A stretch of DNA of 64,000 nt from Actinoallomurus liliacearum (GTDB lineage: Bacteria > Actinomycetota > Actinomycetes > Streptosporangiales > Streptosporangiaceae): positions 124,001 through 188,000 of the forward strand of contig NZ_BAABHJ010000039.1 in the NCBI RefSeq assembly GCF_039542035.1, read 5' to 3'. The position numbers and the translations under genes were made by a program. This document shows, piece after piece, positions 1 through 8,675 of this stretch (the first letter of the stretch is position 1; each line of letters starts with the position of its first letter). The notes beneath the pieces were generated by a model that worked only from the letters and a program-made list of their open reading frames with translations, did not search any database and was not told the DNA's origin.

Positions 1-114
1 GGGCTGGGATGGATGCGCCGCCTGGCCGCCATCACCACCGGCACCAGGCTCATCGACGACGGCATCACCGGCGACGATGGATCGCACCGCCGAGGAACCG
101 GTGGTGCGCCGTGA
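1..114 (+). CDS. C-terminal end of a TadB-like pilus assembly protein (partial)
   Basis: The first reading frame is open from the window edge to a TGA at 112-114. It encodes LGWMRRLAAIT followed by a polar tail. A Trp-Met-Arg-Arg-Leu end after a membrane segment is typical of TadB inner-membrane platform proteins, and the next gene is TadC-like, the usual order. The stop overlaps the next start as GTGA. Only 37 residues are visible, so the assignment rests mainly on context. Confidence 0.5.
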   Translation, partial: GLGWMRRLAAITTGTRLIDDGITGDDGSHRRGTGGAP

Positions 115-1004
115 TCGCGCTCGCTGTCGTAGCCGCCGTGCTCACCGTGGTGGGCGTACTGCTGATCGCCCGGGAACTGCGGCCCGCGCCGCCCCGCCTA
201 GATGTGGCGCTGGCCCGGATCCAGGCCACCGGTCTCAGCCCCGCCGAACCGGCGACCCCGCCTGAGCTCGGGGAGCGGGTCGGGGCCTGGCTCGCCGTTC
301 ATTTGGCCCGTCCGGCCGGAATGCTCGTGGTCCCGCGCACGGATCTGGCGTTGCTGGACCGGACCGCCGAGCGGTTCATGCTGGACAAACTCGCCCTGCT
401 CCTCGCCGGCATCATCATCCCATCGCTCCTGCTCGGCGCCCTGGCAGCGGTGGGGGCTTCGCTGCCGTGGGCGCTGCCGGTCATCGCGGTGGTGCTGCTG
501 GCGGCCGGGTTGTCGTTCCTTCCCGATGTCTGGGTGCGCACCGAGGCGCGTCACCGCCGCAGCGAGTTCCGCTACGCCTTCACCTGTTACCTGCAACTGG
601 TGCTGCTGGAGCGCGCCGCAGGCGCTGCCCTGAACGCCGCACTCGAGGGACCGGTGAGCGCCGCTGAAGCCTGGCCGTTCCGGCGGATCGCCGCCGCGTT
701 GGAGTCCGCGCGGCGGGGCCAGCAGCAACCCTGGCGGTCCCTGTCCGACCTCGGCGAGCAGATCGGTGTGGCCGATCTGGTGGATCTGGCCTACAGCGCG
801 CAGATCGCCGGGGCCGAGGGCGCCAAGATGCACGACGTCCTGGCCGCCAAGATCACCGCGATGCGGCACGAGGCCGCTGCCGCGACCCGCGCCGAAGCCA
901 ACGCCCGGACCACCGCGATGTGGGTGCCGACCTCCCTGCTGATGCTCGGGTTCGTCGTCCTGGTCGGCTTCCCGTTCTTCGCCCGGCTGATCGGCCCCGG
1001 ATGA
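111..1004 (+). CDS. TadC-like inner-membrane platform protein (type II secretion F family)
   Basis: Likely the second platform protein of a Tad/Flp pilus machine, acting with TadB and the TadA ATPase to assemble pili. I chose the GTG at 111 because it overlaps the TGA of the upstream frame (GTGA) and gives an N-terminal membrane segment at once (VIALAVVAAVLTVVGVLLIA). The longer upstream reading is His/Arg-rich and looks non-coding. Hydrophobic stretches lie near residues 1-22, 90-150 and at the C-terminus (TSLLMLGFVVLVGFPFFA). The middle, with LSDLGEQIGVADLVDLA and an Ala/Glu-rich helix, fits the cytoplasmic T2SSF domain. About 297 residues is normal for the family. Confidence 0.8.
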   Translation: MIALAVVAAVLTVVGVLLIARELRPAPPRLDVALARIQATGLSPAEPATPPELGERVGAWLAVHLARPAGMLVVPRTDLALLDRTAERFMLDKLALLLAGIIIPSLLLGALAAVGASLPWALPVIAVVLLAAGLSFLPDVWVRTEARHRRSEFRYAFTCYLQLVLLERAAGAALNAALEGPVSAAEAWPFRRIAAALESARRGQQQPWRSLSDLGEQIGVADLVDLAYSAQIAGAEGAKMHDVLAAKITAMRHEAAAATRAEANARTTAMWVPTSLLMLGFVVLVGFPFFARLIGPG

Positions 1005-1035
1005 CCGGGAGCCACCCACCAACGGAAGGACACTG

Positions 1036-1260
1036 ATGCGACATCGACTGCTCCAGGCGAGTGTGCTCCTGGTGAGCGGGCTGGCCGATCAGGCCACCCG
1101 TATCCGCGAGACGCTCCGCGCCCGCAGCGCCGAGGGGAAGGATCGGGGCGCGAACGTGGTCGAGACGATCATCATCGTGGCCGGATTCGCGGTCCTGGCC
1201 GCCGGGATTTACGCCGCGGTGTCCGGCAGGGTCCACGCCTGGATCGCCAAGATTCCCTGA
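1036..1260 (+). CDS. Flp-pilin-like small membrane protein
   Basis: A 74-residue protein with one hydrophobic helix near its C-terminus, preceded by DRGANVVETIII. A small residue followed five positions later by Glu at the start of the helix (GANVVE) is the class III prepilin (Flp) cleavage pattern, so this is probably the pilin subunit or a close relative. The leader is about 35 residues, longer than usual for Flp. It lies 31 bp after tadC and just before the TadE-like genes. Confidence 0.6.
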   Translation: MRHRLLQASVLLVSGLADQATRIRETLRARSAEGKDRGANVVETIIIVAGFAVLAAGIYAAVSGRVHAWIAKIP

Positions 1261-1268
1261 CCACTGTC

Positions 1269-1670
1269 ATGCACTCGACACCACCGGAACGGCCGGGCGC
1301 TCGGAGCGATGAGGGCTCGGCCTCGGTCTCCATCGCGATCGTCTTTCCCGCGATCGCGCTGTTGTTCCTTGCCCTGGCGCAGGCCGTCATGGTCGCCGCC
1401 GCCCACCAGGTCGCCCTCGCCGCCGCCGAGGACGGGCTGCGCCTCGCCCGCGCTCACCACGGCGCCCTGGTCGGCGGCAGAACCGCCGCCATCGCCTTCG
1501 CCCGGCAAGAACCGGTCCTGCTGGCCCCCCGAGCTGCGGTGGCAGGTACCACCGTGATCACCGTGACCGTCCGCGGACGCGCGCCTTCACTCTTGCCCGG
1601 GGTCCACCTGGCCGTCGCAGCGACAGCCCGCGGCGCACGCGAGGTCTTCACCACGGAGCACACACCATGA
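1269..1670 (+). CDS. TadE-like pseudopilin
   Basis: A 133-residue protein with a short polar N-terminus, then DEGSASVSIAIVFPAIALLFLALAQ, the single N-terminal membrane helix of TadE-family minor pilins. An Ala-rich extracytoplasmic region with ARAHHGALVGGRTAA and beta-like segments follows. It starts 8 bp after the pilin-like gene, and its stop overlaps the next start (ATGA). Minor pilins of this kind are thought to prime or cap the Flp fibre. The processing site is less canonical than in the next gene because it lacks the Glu. Confidence 0.65.
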   Translation: MHSTPPERPGARSDEGSASVSIAIVFPAIALLFLALAQAVMVAAAHQVALAAAEDGLRLARAHHGALVGGRTAAIAFARQEPVLLAPRAAVAGTTVITVTVRGRAPSLLPGVHLAVAATARGAREVFTTEHTP

Positions 1671-2128
1671 CCCGCGCGAACCATGCCGTGCGTCCCCGGT
1701 GCCACGCACCAGCGGGGAGCGGGGATGCGGGTAATGCCGTGGTCGAGGCGGCCATCCTCGCCCCGTTGTTCATCGTCTTCTTGGCAGCCCTGCTGGTCGG
1801 TGCACGGATTCGGGGCGCAGGCGCGGCGGTGGACCAGGCCGCTGCTGATGCCGTCCGCCAGGCCTCGATCGCCCGCACCCCCGCCCAAGCCCGCAGCGCC
1901 GCCACCACCAGCGCGCTGGCCACCCTGCACGACAAAGGACTGCAGTGCACACCGCGCATCAGCCTCGACCTGGCCGCCTTCGCCCTGCCCGTCGGACGGC
2001 CCGGTACCGTCACCGCACGCGTGACCTGCACCGTCCACTTCGCCGAGGTCACCGCGCCGGGAATGCCCGGTTCCCGGACGGTGACCAAGACGCACCGGTC
2101 CATGCTGGACCCGTTCCGGGCCCGGTGA
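1667..2128 (+). CDS. TadE-family minor pilin
   Basis: A 153-residue protein with GSGDAGNAVVEAAILAPLFI, a textbook TadE start (polar basic leader, G-N-x-x-x-E, then one membrane helix). The C-terminal part contains two cysteines (LQCTPRIS, VTCTVHF) that could form a disulfide outside the cell. It is translationally coupled to the upstream TadE-like gene through a 4-base ATGA overlap and lies 6 bp before the next pilin-like gene. Confidence 0.72.
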   Translation: MTRANHAVRPRCHAPAGSGDAGNAVVEAAILAPLFIVFLAALLVGARIRGAGAAVDQAAADAVRQASIARTPAQARSAATTSALATLHDKGLQCTPRISLDLAAFALPVGRPGTVTARVTCTVHFAEVTAPGMPGSRTVTKTHRSMLDPFRAR

Positions 2129-2134
2129 CCGGTC

Positions 2135-2587
2135 ATGACCATCATCCGGCCACCGGCCCAGGTAGGGGAGCGCTCCAGACGCGAGCGAGGCGCGCTGAGC
2201 ATCTTCACGGTGATCATCACGATGGTCGTCATCGTGTTCTTCGGCGCGATCGTGGACTTCGAACAGAAGCTGGAAGCCCGCCACGACGCGAACATCGCCG
2301 CTGAAGAAGCCGCCCGCGCCGGTGCCGGTCAGGTCGACCGTGACCACGCCTACACCCACGGATCCTTCCGCGTGGACCGTCAGGAAGCGATCAACGCGGC
2401 CCAGCAGTATCTGCGCGCTGGCGGCTACCGAGGGTCGGTCACCCCGGTCGGAGCTCGCCGGATCCGCGTGCGGGTCGAGATCACCCGGCCGGCGATTTTC
2501 CTGCCCGTGATTGGAATCTCGAGCCTGCATGTGCAGGCCGTGGCCGATGCTGACCTGGCCACCGGCGTCAAGGGGGAGAACCGATGA
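2135..2587 (+). CDS. TadG-like pilus assembly protein
   Basis: A 150-residue protein with ERGALSIFTVIITMVVIVFFGAIVDFEQ, the RGxxxx-hydrophobic N-terminus of TadG/TadE-like proteins. Next comes an Ala-rich helix (ANIAAEEAARAGAGQVD) typical of these proteins after the membrane segment, then a small beta domain. It probably sits in the membrane facing outwards as a pilus accessory. The gene overlaps the following LysM/BTAD gene by 4 bases (ATGA). Confidence 0.62.
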   Translation: MTIIRPPAQVGERSRRERGALSIFTVIITMVVIVFFGAIVDFEQKLEARHDANIAAEEAARAGAGQVDRDHAYTHGSFRVDRQEAINAAQQYLRAGGYRGSVTPVGARRIRVRVEITRPAIFLPVIGISSLHVQAVADADLATGVKGENR

Positions 2588-5583
2588 CACACCAGCCCGG
2601 CAGGTCACGAGCCACTGAGATCATGCGCGGTCTGGGCGCGCTCGCTGTCCTGCTGTTCCTGCTGGCCGGCCTCCCGGCTGCCCTGGTTGCGGTCGGCGGT
2701 TCGCCCATTCCGCACGCGGTACCGAGCTGGACGCGGATCACCGCGACGCTGGCCCAGCCCGACACCGGCAACACGCTGTTCCTGGCCGTGGTGAAGGGAA
2801 TCGGCTGGATTGCCTGGCTCCTGTTCATGACCGCGACGCTCACCGAAACGATCGCCTACCTGCGCGGGTGCCCCACCCGGCGACTGCCACGGCCGATCCG
2901 GCCGATGCAGCATCTGGCCCGCGACCTAATCGCCACGATCGCCCTCATCGTCAGTACCGGGGCTCCGCTCGCCAGCTCGACCACCGCGTCCCTCACTCAC
3001 CAGACCGCCGTCGCTGCCAACAAGCCCACAGCGGCTTCGGCGGCCGTAACCGCCGAGATCGCCACGACACCCTCGAACGGGCTCCACGGTCGTGTTCGGC
3101 TGGCCGCGCATGAGACACCGGCGACGGAGCCGCGCCGCTGGAAGACGCGCGTCATCACCCGCGGCGACACCTTGTGGGCGATCGCCCGGCACGAGTACGG
3201 CTCCGGCATCAAGTATCTGCGGATCTTCAACGCCAGCAAACACCTCACCCAACCCCACGGCCTGCCGCGCTTGAGCGACCCGGACCGGATCTACCCCGGC
3301 CAGCGCATCAAAGTCCCAGCCTCCGGTAACCACGGCGTCTCCGGCCCGACCCGAACCCGACCGACCAGCCCTGCCCGGCATCATCCTGTCCGGTCGGCAC
3401 CGCCTTCTCAGCCCCCACGACGCTCCTCCGCTCCGACGCCAGCACAGCCGACAGCACCCGGTGCCCCACCTGCCGCGCCGAGCACCACGGCATCACCGAC
3501 GGCGACGTCTGCGGCCACGCCGTCAACGTCACCGACGGCAACGACACCGGCCCCGACCCGGCAACCTGGCCGAGCGTCCCAGCCCACCACCGGAAATGCG
3601 CCAGCGACGCCCACACACCCCGCCCCCACACCGCGCCCCACCGCGCTGGCGCGGTCCTCACACCCCGGACCAGAACCCACACCGAGCGAACCGACACACC
3701 CCCACGACAGGCCACACGGGGCACCGGCCACGGTACGGCTGCCCTCGGGCGCGTATGTCGGTCTGGGACTGGCCGGAGCGATCAGCCTCGCACTGGCCGC
3801 CACCCGCCTGCACCGCCGACGTTGCCGCCCCCACCTCGACGAATGGCCAGACCCTGCCCCGACCGACCCGGCCCCTCCCGTACCCACGCCGGTCGCCCAC
3901 GCCCGCAAAGCCCACCTCGACGCTTTCACCGACTGCGGCCAGCCGATTCCCTCGGACGCCGAACTCCTCGCCCGCGACGCCACGGCCCCGTCCCCAGCCC
4001 AGCTCACCATCGGAACCCGCGAAGGCCAGGACCTCACCATCAGCCTGGCCGGGCTCAACCTCGCCCTGACCGGTCCCGGCAACCTCGAGGTGGTCCGGGC
4101 GATCGTGACCGAACTGCTCGCCAAGTCCCGCCGCTACCGCGTCGAACTCCTCATCCCCGAACCCGACGCCGCAGCACTCTTCGCCGGAACCGGCATCGAC
4201 GTCACCGGCCTGGCCGCCACCGTCCCCGGGCTCGTCATCACCGCATCACTCACCGCGGCCATCACCCACCTGGAAGCCGAAATCATCCACCGGGCCCGGC
4301 TGATGGAAACCACCGACGCACCCGACGTACCCGCCCTCCGTGAGGCCGACCCCGGCGAACCCCTGCCCGCCATCATCCTCATCACCACCGCCCCCACAAG
4401 CGGGGAAGCCCTGCAGGCCATCCTTCAACTCGGCCGCCCCTACGACGTCGGCGGCCTCCTGCTCGGAGACCGGGCGGCCGGCACCACCCTCACCCTCGCT
4501 GCCGACGGCACCATCACCCGTGCCACCGGACCCGAGACCGACCTTTGGACCGGCGCCCAGTTCTTTCACCTACCGGCCACCGACGCCGGAACCATGCTCC
4601 AGGTCATCCAGACCGCCAACGGCGCCCCCGAACCCGCCACCCCAACCCCGCCGGTCAGCACGCCACCGGCCGCAACCCCACCTGAGGCCAAGGACACGGC
4701 GCAGGCACCGCAGGCCGCCCCCAACAAGCCGACAGCCGTTAAGACGCCGTCCCCAGGAGCGGAGGGCGATGCGCCGGTCGCCCGCCCGGTCCAGCTGCGG
4801 CTGCTGGGCGCGGTCCGCGTCGAAGCAAGCGGAGAGCTGATCGCCACCGGACTGCGACGCATCGCCCGCGACCTGCTCGCCTACCTCGCCCTCCACCCCG
4901 ACGGCATCACCCGCGACCAAGGCATCGACGCCCTCATGCCCGACCGCGACCCCGACGCCGGAACCACCATGCTCCACACCGCGATCAACAACGTCCGCAA
5001 AACCCTCCGTGCCGCCACCGGCCTGCGCCAGCCGATGTTCATCAACCACGAAGCCGGCCGCTACCGCCTCGACCCGACCCTCATCGACGTCGACCTATGG
5101 CGCCTGCAAGCCGCCCTGCACCAGGCCCACAAGGCCACCAGTGACGCCAACCGCATCACAGCCCTCCAGCAGATCCCCGACCTGTACACGGGAGAACTCG
5201 CCGACGACCTGACCTATGAGTGGGCCGAAACCGAACGCGAACGCCTCCGCCGCCACGCCACCGACGCCCTGGCCCATCTCGCCCGCCTCCTCAAAGACGA
5301 CCACCCCGAGCAAGCCCTGACCGTCCTCGAGCACGCCATCGAACATGACCCCTACGCCGAGCCGCTCTACCAGGACCTAATGCGTCACCAAACACATCTC
5401 GGCCGACCCGACGCCGTACGGCGCACCTACCAACTCCTGGCCAACCGCCTCGCCGACCTCGACGTCGAACCCACCGACGAAACCCACCGCCTCCATCTGG
5501 AACTTCTCCGCCCCACAGCCGAATCCACCAGGAGTGTAGGATCCGGAAATAAGCGAGCAAATCCGCGCGATCATGAGCACTGA
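2584..5583 (+). CDS. Membrane protein with LysM and BTAD (SARP-type) domains; 3' end replaced by a transposon end
   Basis: A 999-residue protein. Hydrophobic segments lie near residues 12-38, 60-85 and 112-125. A LysM domain spans about 187-243 (ITRGDTLWAIARHEYG to IYPGQRIKVP). A long Pro/Thr/Ala linker follows, then another membrane helix near 389-407. A large mixed region leads to a C-terminal winged-helix plus BTAD module from about 735 (VQLRLLGAVRV). LysM would bind peptidoglycan outside while the BTAD part faces the cytoplasm, a layout found in actinobacterial Tad loci. The last 15 residues come from the transposon left end: the insertion splits codon 984, and the native protein was 1016 residues, its tail now at 36057-36156. 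The replaced piece lies beyond the BTAD helices, so function may survive. Confidence 0.8.
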   Translation: MTHQPGRSRATEIMRGLGALAVLLFLLAGLPAALVAVGGSPIPHAVPSWTRITATLAQPDTGNTLFLAVVKGIGWIAWLLFMTATLTETIAYLRGCPTRRLPRPIRPMQHLARDLIATIALIVSTGAPLASSTTASLTHQTAVAANKPTAASAAVTAEIATTPSNGLHGRVRLAAHETPATEPRRWKTRVITRGDTLWAIARHEYGSGIKYLRIFNASKHLTQPHGLPRLSDPDRIYPGQRIKVPASGNHGVSGPTRTRPTSPARHHPVRSAPPSQPPRRSSAPTPAQPTAPGAPPAAPSTTASPTATSAATPSTSPTATTPAPTRQPGRASQPTTGNAPATPTHPAPTPRPTALARSSHPGPEPTPSEPTHPHDRPHGAPATVRLPSGAYVGLGLAGAISLALAATRLHRRRCRPHLDEWPDPAPTDPAPPVPTPVAHARKAHLDAFTDCGQPIPSDAELLARDATAPSPAQLTIGTREGQDLTISLAGLNLALTGPGNLEVVRAIVTELLAKSRRYRVELLIPEPDAAALFAGTGIDVTGLAATVPGLVITASLTAAITHLEAEIIHRARLMETTDAPDVPALREADPGEPLPAIILITTAPTSGEALQAILQLGRPYDVGGLLLGDRAAGTTLTLAADGTITRATGPETDLWTGAQFFHLPATDAGTMLQVIQTANGAPEPATPTPPVSTPPAATPPEAKDTAQAPQAAPNKPTAVKTPSPGAEGDAPVARPVQLRLLGAVRVEASGELIATGLRRIARDLLAYLALHPDGITRDQGIDALMPDRDPDAGTTMLHTAINNVRKTLRAATGLRQPMFINHEAGRYRLDPTLIDVDLWRLQAALHQAHKATSDANRITALQQIPDLYTGELADDLTYEWAETERERLRRHATDALAHLARLLKDDHPEQALTVLEHAIEHDPYAEPLYQDLMRHQTHLGRPDAVRRTYQLLANRLADLDVEPTDETHRLHLELLRPTAESTRSVGSGNKRANPRDHEH
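5530..5534. repeat. Left copy of the 5-bp target-site duplication (AGGAG)
   Basis: The five bases just outside the transposon left end are AGGAG. The same five bases follow the right end at 36052-36056. A 5-bp duplication is the signature of Tn7-family transposition. Confidence 0.93.
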
Positions 5584-5612
5584 ATGAGCAAATCCGGGAT
5601 TCGTTGAGCAAT
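5535..5612 (+). repeat. Transposon left end with TnsB-type binding repeats
   Basis: After the terminal TGTAGGATCCG come repeats built on GAGCA: GAGCAAATCCG at 5555-5565 and again at 5586-5596, with weaker copies GAGCA at 5575-5579 and GAGCAAT at 5606-5612. The first copy begins 20 bases from the tip, the same offset as GAGCAA in the right end. Repeated short sites of this kind are where TnsB binds in Tn7-like ends. The end also supplies the new stop of the interrupted host gene at 5581-5583. Confidence 0.82.
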
Positions 5613-5778
5613 GGCATTGAGGCGCCAACTGTAATCCTTGCAAAACTGTAATTCCTCTATACCGGGAAGCGCCGGCAGGTGCCGCAGCCGACGAAGGCCG
5701 CTCGGCCGGTCAGCAGAGGGAAGCCCCAGGTCGGGGGTCGACACTGGTCGGTGAGTTTGGTTCGCCTACTGTGGATTG

Positions 5779-6522
5779 ATGGCGCGGTTACGTGCTCGGC
5801 TGAGGGTGTGCGACCCGGCCGTATGGGTTCGCTACGACGACGGGACGGTGCGGGCGTTCACGTTTGATCGCTTGCGCTTGCCGGACTTCATCGGTTCGGT
5901 TCCGTGGCGGCAGGTCCGTGCCCGCCACGGCCAGGCGCATTACGCCGGCGCCTACGCCTCCGCCACAACTGGCGGGTTTGTCGCGTATGAGAGCCGTCTG
6001 GAGTTGGCCCGGCTGCTGCTGGCCGATTTCGACTTGCGGGTCCGTCAGATCTACGCCCAGCCGTTCCGCCTCGTGGCCCGTGTGGATGGCCATATCCGTT
6101 GTCATGTGCCGGATTTCCTGCTGGTGACGGCAGCGGATACGGGTCGGCTGGTGAACGTGAAGTCGGCCGCGCGGTTGGAAGACCGCAGGGTCGTCCGGGC
6201 ACTGGCGTGGCCGGGCGTCTTGGCGAAACGGCACGGCTGGGCGTATGAGGTGTGGTCCGGTGCTGACGTCACGATGCTGGACAACGTCCGTTTCCTGGCC
6301 GCCTACCGCCGCCAGGGCGTTGTGCCAGCCGAGGAGATGGAGCGGACGTGGGCGTTGATTCGCGATGGTGAACCGTTGGCCGACACGGAGCTGCGGCTTG
6401 CTGGTGACCGTCCGCGGCATGAGGTACGGCCAGCGCTGATGGCGTTGTTGTGGTTGGGCCGGGTGACCACCGATCTGAGCCGTCCGCTGTCGGGTACGTC
6501 GGTGCTGCGGAGGCGCAGGTGA
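5779..6522 (+). CDS. tnsA: TnsA-like transposon endonuclease subunit
   Basis: Cuts the 5' ends of the element, allowing cut-and-paste movement together with TnsB. The 247-residue protein has the restriction-enzyme-like catalytic set: Glu71 in AYESRLE, Asp112 in HVPDFL and Lys128 in VNVKSA, matching the E-D-K arrangement of Tn7 TnsA. The ATG at 5779 is preferred; a TTG directly before it would add one residue. The C-terminal half is helical and probably contacts TnsC. It is the first gene of the transposition operon, 240 bp from the left end, and its stop overlaps the next start as GTGA. Confidence 0.88.
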   Translation: MARLRARLRVCDPAVWVRYDDGTVRAFTFDRLRLPDFIGSVPWRQVRARHGQAHYAGAYASATTGGFVAYESRLELARLLLADFDLRVRQIYAQPFRLVARVDGHIRCHVPDFLLVTAADTGRLVNVKSAARLEDRRVVRALAWPGVLAKRHGWAYEVWSGADVTMLDNVRFLAAYRRQGVVPAEEMERTWALIRDGEPLADTELRLAGDRPRHEVRPALMALLWLGRVTTDLSRPLSGTSVLRRRR

Positions 6523-8675
6523 CCGGGCGGACGGTTGCGTTGCGGCCGGGCTTGCCGATCAGCTTCGACGGTGAGCAGTTCACCGTCGCTGAGATCGAGG
6601 GCAGCCGCGTAATGCTCCGCCCTGTTGGCGCTCCGGGCAAATCGGCGTGGCGGCAGGTGGATGTCGTCGCGCTGTTGTCGCATCCGAGTATCCGAATCCT
6701 GGTCCAGACGGCCGAGCCGCAGCCGGCGGTCGCTGCGGTCCTCTCCGCTTCGGGTGAGGACGATGATGTGACGGCGCGGTACCGGCATGTGCAGGAGGTG
6801 AGGACCGGCTACCAGTTCGGGTGCCCGGCGTTGGCGTTGGCCGCAGAGCCGCGGCCGCAGTTCGCAGCGGGTGTGCCGATGATGGCGCGGTATCGGGCGA
6901 AGGCCGCCGAACTAGGGGTCGGAGTCAGTACGGTGCGCCGCTGGGTGAAGCAGGCCGAGGATGGGCCGGTAGGGCTTGTGGCGGAGCGACTGGTCCGCGA
7001 GGTTCTGGATCGGGCCGATCCCCGTTGGCTGGACGTGGCCCGGCAGGTGATCGCCGAGCACGTGAACGCGAGCCGACCGGTCCGCAGTCTGATCCTGGCG
7101 GAGGTCGAAGAACGACTCGCGGACAAGTACGGGCAGGGCGTCGTCACGATCCCGTCTCGTACGGTCGGGTATGAGTTGCTGCGGGAACTGGACCGGGGCG
7201 TGAACGCCTTCACGGGCAGCACGAAAGCCAAACGGTCGATCGCGAACCGCCCGCACGGAGCGTACGGACGGCTGAGGGCCACCCGCCCCGGCGAGTACGT
7301 GGTGGTGGACACCACTCGGTTGGATGTGTTCGCGATGGAGCCGGTGACCTGCCGGTGGGTGCAGGCCGAGCTGACCGTCGCGATGGACCTGTACAGCCGG
7401 TGCATCACCGGGCTGCGGCTGACCCCGGTATCGACCAAGGCGATCGACATCGCCGGTGTCTTGTTCGAAACGATCCACACCCGCACCCGCGAGCGGCGGA
7501 AAGAGAGTGCGGCGTTGCCGTACTGCGGCGTCCCGGACACGGTGATGGTGGATGCGGACAAGCTGGTGGATGCGCGCGGCCGGCCACTGCTGCCGAGTGT
7601 CGCGGCCGAGACCATCGTTGTCGACCACGGCAAGGTCTACCTGTCCAACCACGTCAAGAGCGTGTGCGCGCGGTTCGGGATCTCGATTCAACCGGCGCGG
7701 CCGTACACGCCGACGGACAAGCCGGTGGAACGCTGGTTCAAGACCTTGAGCGAGGGGCTGTTGGCGGTGCTGCCGGGGTACAAGGGCCCGGACGTGTACT
7801 CGCGCGGTCAGAACGTCGAGGAGCAGGCGTTTTTCTTCCTCAACGAACTTGAGGAGATCATCCGGGAGTGGATCGGGCTGTATCACCGCTGTCGGCACCG
7901 CGGCCTGGTGGTGCCGGAATTTCCGGGCCTGCAGGTGAGTCCACTGGAGATGCTCCAGCACGGAATCACGCGCGCCGGTCCGCTCGTAATCCCCACGCGA
8001 CCGGACATGGCGTTGGAGTTTCTGGAGGTGGCGTACGCCACCATCCAGCATTACGGGGTGGAGATCGACACGCTGCGCTACAACAGCCCCGCACTGGACG
8101 ATTTCCGTAACCGGCGCAGCACGCTCGGCGGTCCGCACGCGGGGAAGTGGCCGATCGCCATCGACAGCGGCGACTTTAGCCACGTGTACTTCCAAGATCC
8201 ACGGGACTGCTCCTGGCATGAGCTGGTGTGGGAGCACGCCGCCGCGCTGGGGCGGCCGTTCAGCCGGGAAGCCGCCGCCTACGCGCGCAGGCTCGCGGCC
8301 CGTACCCACCGGTTCCCGGACACCAAACGTGCTCTGATCGACTTGCTGGACCGGTGGGGAGCCGGTTTGACAGCGAACCGGACCGAACGGCGGATGGCCG
8401 TGCGCCTGTCCCAAGAGCGGCTCAGGCTGACCGGCGAAACCATCACCGGCCCGATGATGCTGGCTGAGCAGGTAACGGCGCTGCCGACTGTCCAGCGAGT
8501 CAGCGCGCAACAGCGACAAGAGCCTACTGCCGCTGACGGGGTCGCCGAGCTCGATGGCGGGGACGACGATGAGGACGCCGAGTGTGACGCGGCCTTTCCC
8601 GGCGAGGAGGAGACGGTCTCGGCGGGTGAAATGGATGAGGACGTGTTTTACGCCGACGCGTGGGAGAGCAGGTGA
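6519..8675 (+). CDS. tnsB: TnsB-like DDE transposase
   Basis: The 718-residue recombinase joins the 3' ends and binds the end repeats. The rve integrase core shows Asp264 (VVVDTTRLDV), Asp369 (VVDHGKVYL) and Glu404 (DKPVERWF). The last two are 35 residues apart, the DD35E spacing, close to Tn7 TnsB numbering. The N-terminal part carries helix-turn-helix-like DNA-binding regions (AELGVGVSTVRRWVKQAE). A Mu-type beta-barrel follows the core, and the acidic C-terminal tail (DGGDDDEDAECD) probably contacts TnsC. I chose the GTG at 6519 for its GTGA overlap with tnsA; the upstream extension of the frame lies inside tnsA. Confidence 0.92.
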   Translation: MTGRTVALRPGLPISFDGEQFTVAEIEGSRVMLRPVGAPGKSAWRQVDVVALLSHPSIRILVQTAEPQPAVAAVLSASGEDDDVTARYRHVQEVRTGYQFGCPALALAAEPRPQFAAGVPMMARYRAKAAELGVGVSTVRRWVKQAEDGPVGLVAERLVREVLDRADPRWLDVARQVIAEHVNASRPVRSLILAEVEERLADKYGQGVVTIPSRTVGYELLRELDRGVNAFTGSTKAKRSIANRPHGAYGRLRATRPGEYVVVDTTRLDVFAMEPVTCRWVQAELTVAMDLYSRCITGLRLTPVSTKAIDIAGVLFETIHTRTRERRKESAALPYCGVPDTVMVDADKLVDARGRPLLPSVAAETIVVDHGKVYLSNHVKSVCARFGISIQPARPYTPTDKPVERWFKTLSEGLLAVLPGYKGPDVYSRGQNVEEQAFFFLNELEEIIREWIGLYHRCRHRGLVVPEFPGLQVSPLEMLQHGITRAGPLVIPTRPDMALEFLEVAYATIQHYGVEIDTLRYNSPALDDFRNRRSTLGGPHAGKWPIAIDSGDFSHVYFQDPRDCSWHELVWEHAAALGRPFSREAAAYARRLAARTHRFPDTKRALIDLLDRWGAGLTANRTERRMAVRLSQERLRLTGETITGPMMLAEQVTALPTVQRVSAQQRQEPTAADGVAELDGGDDDEDAECDAAFPGEEETVSAGEMDEDVFYADAWESR

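Noticed and set aside
198..1022. Long minus-strand frame across tadC
   Set aside because: Gly/Arg/Gln-rich shadow of the TadC-like gene with no domain; the plus strand is well supported.
6912..8519. 535-codon minus-strand frame opposite tnsB
   Set aside because: Its composition (His/Arg/Gln/Pro-rich) is that of an antisense shadow, and tnsB is certain here.
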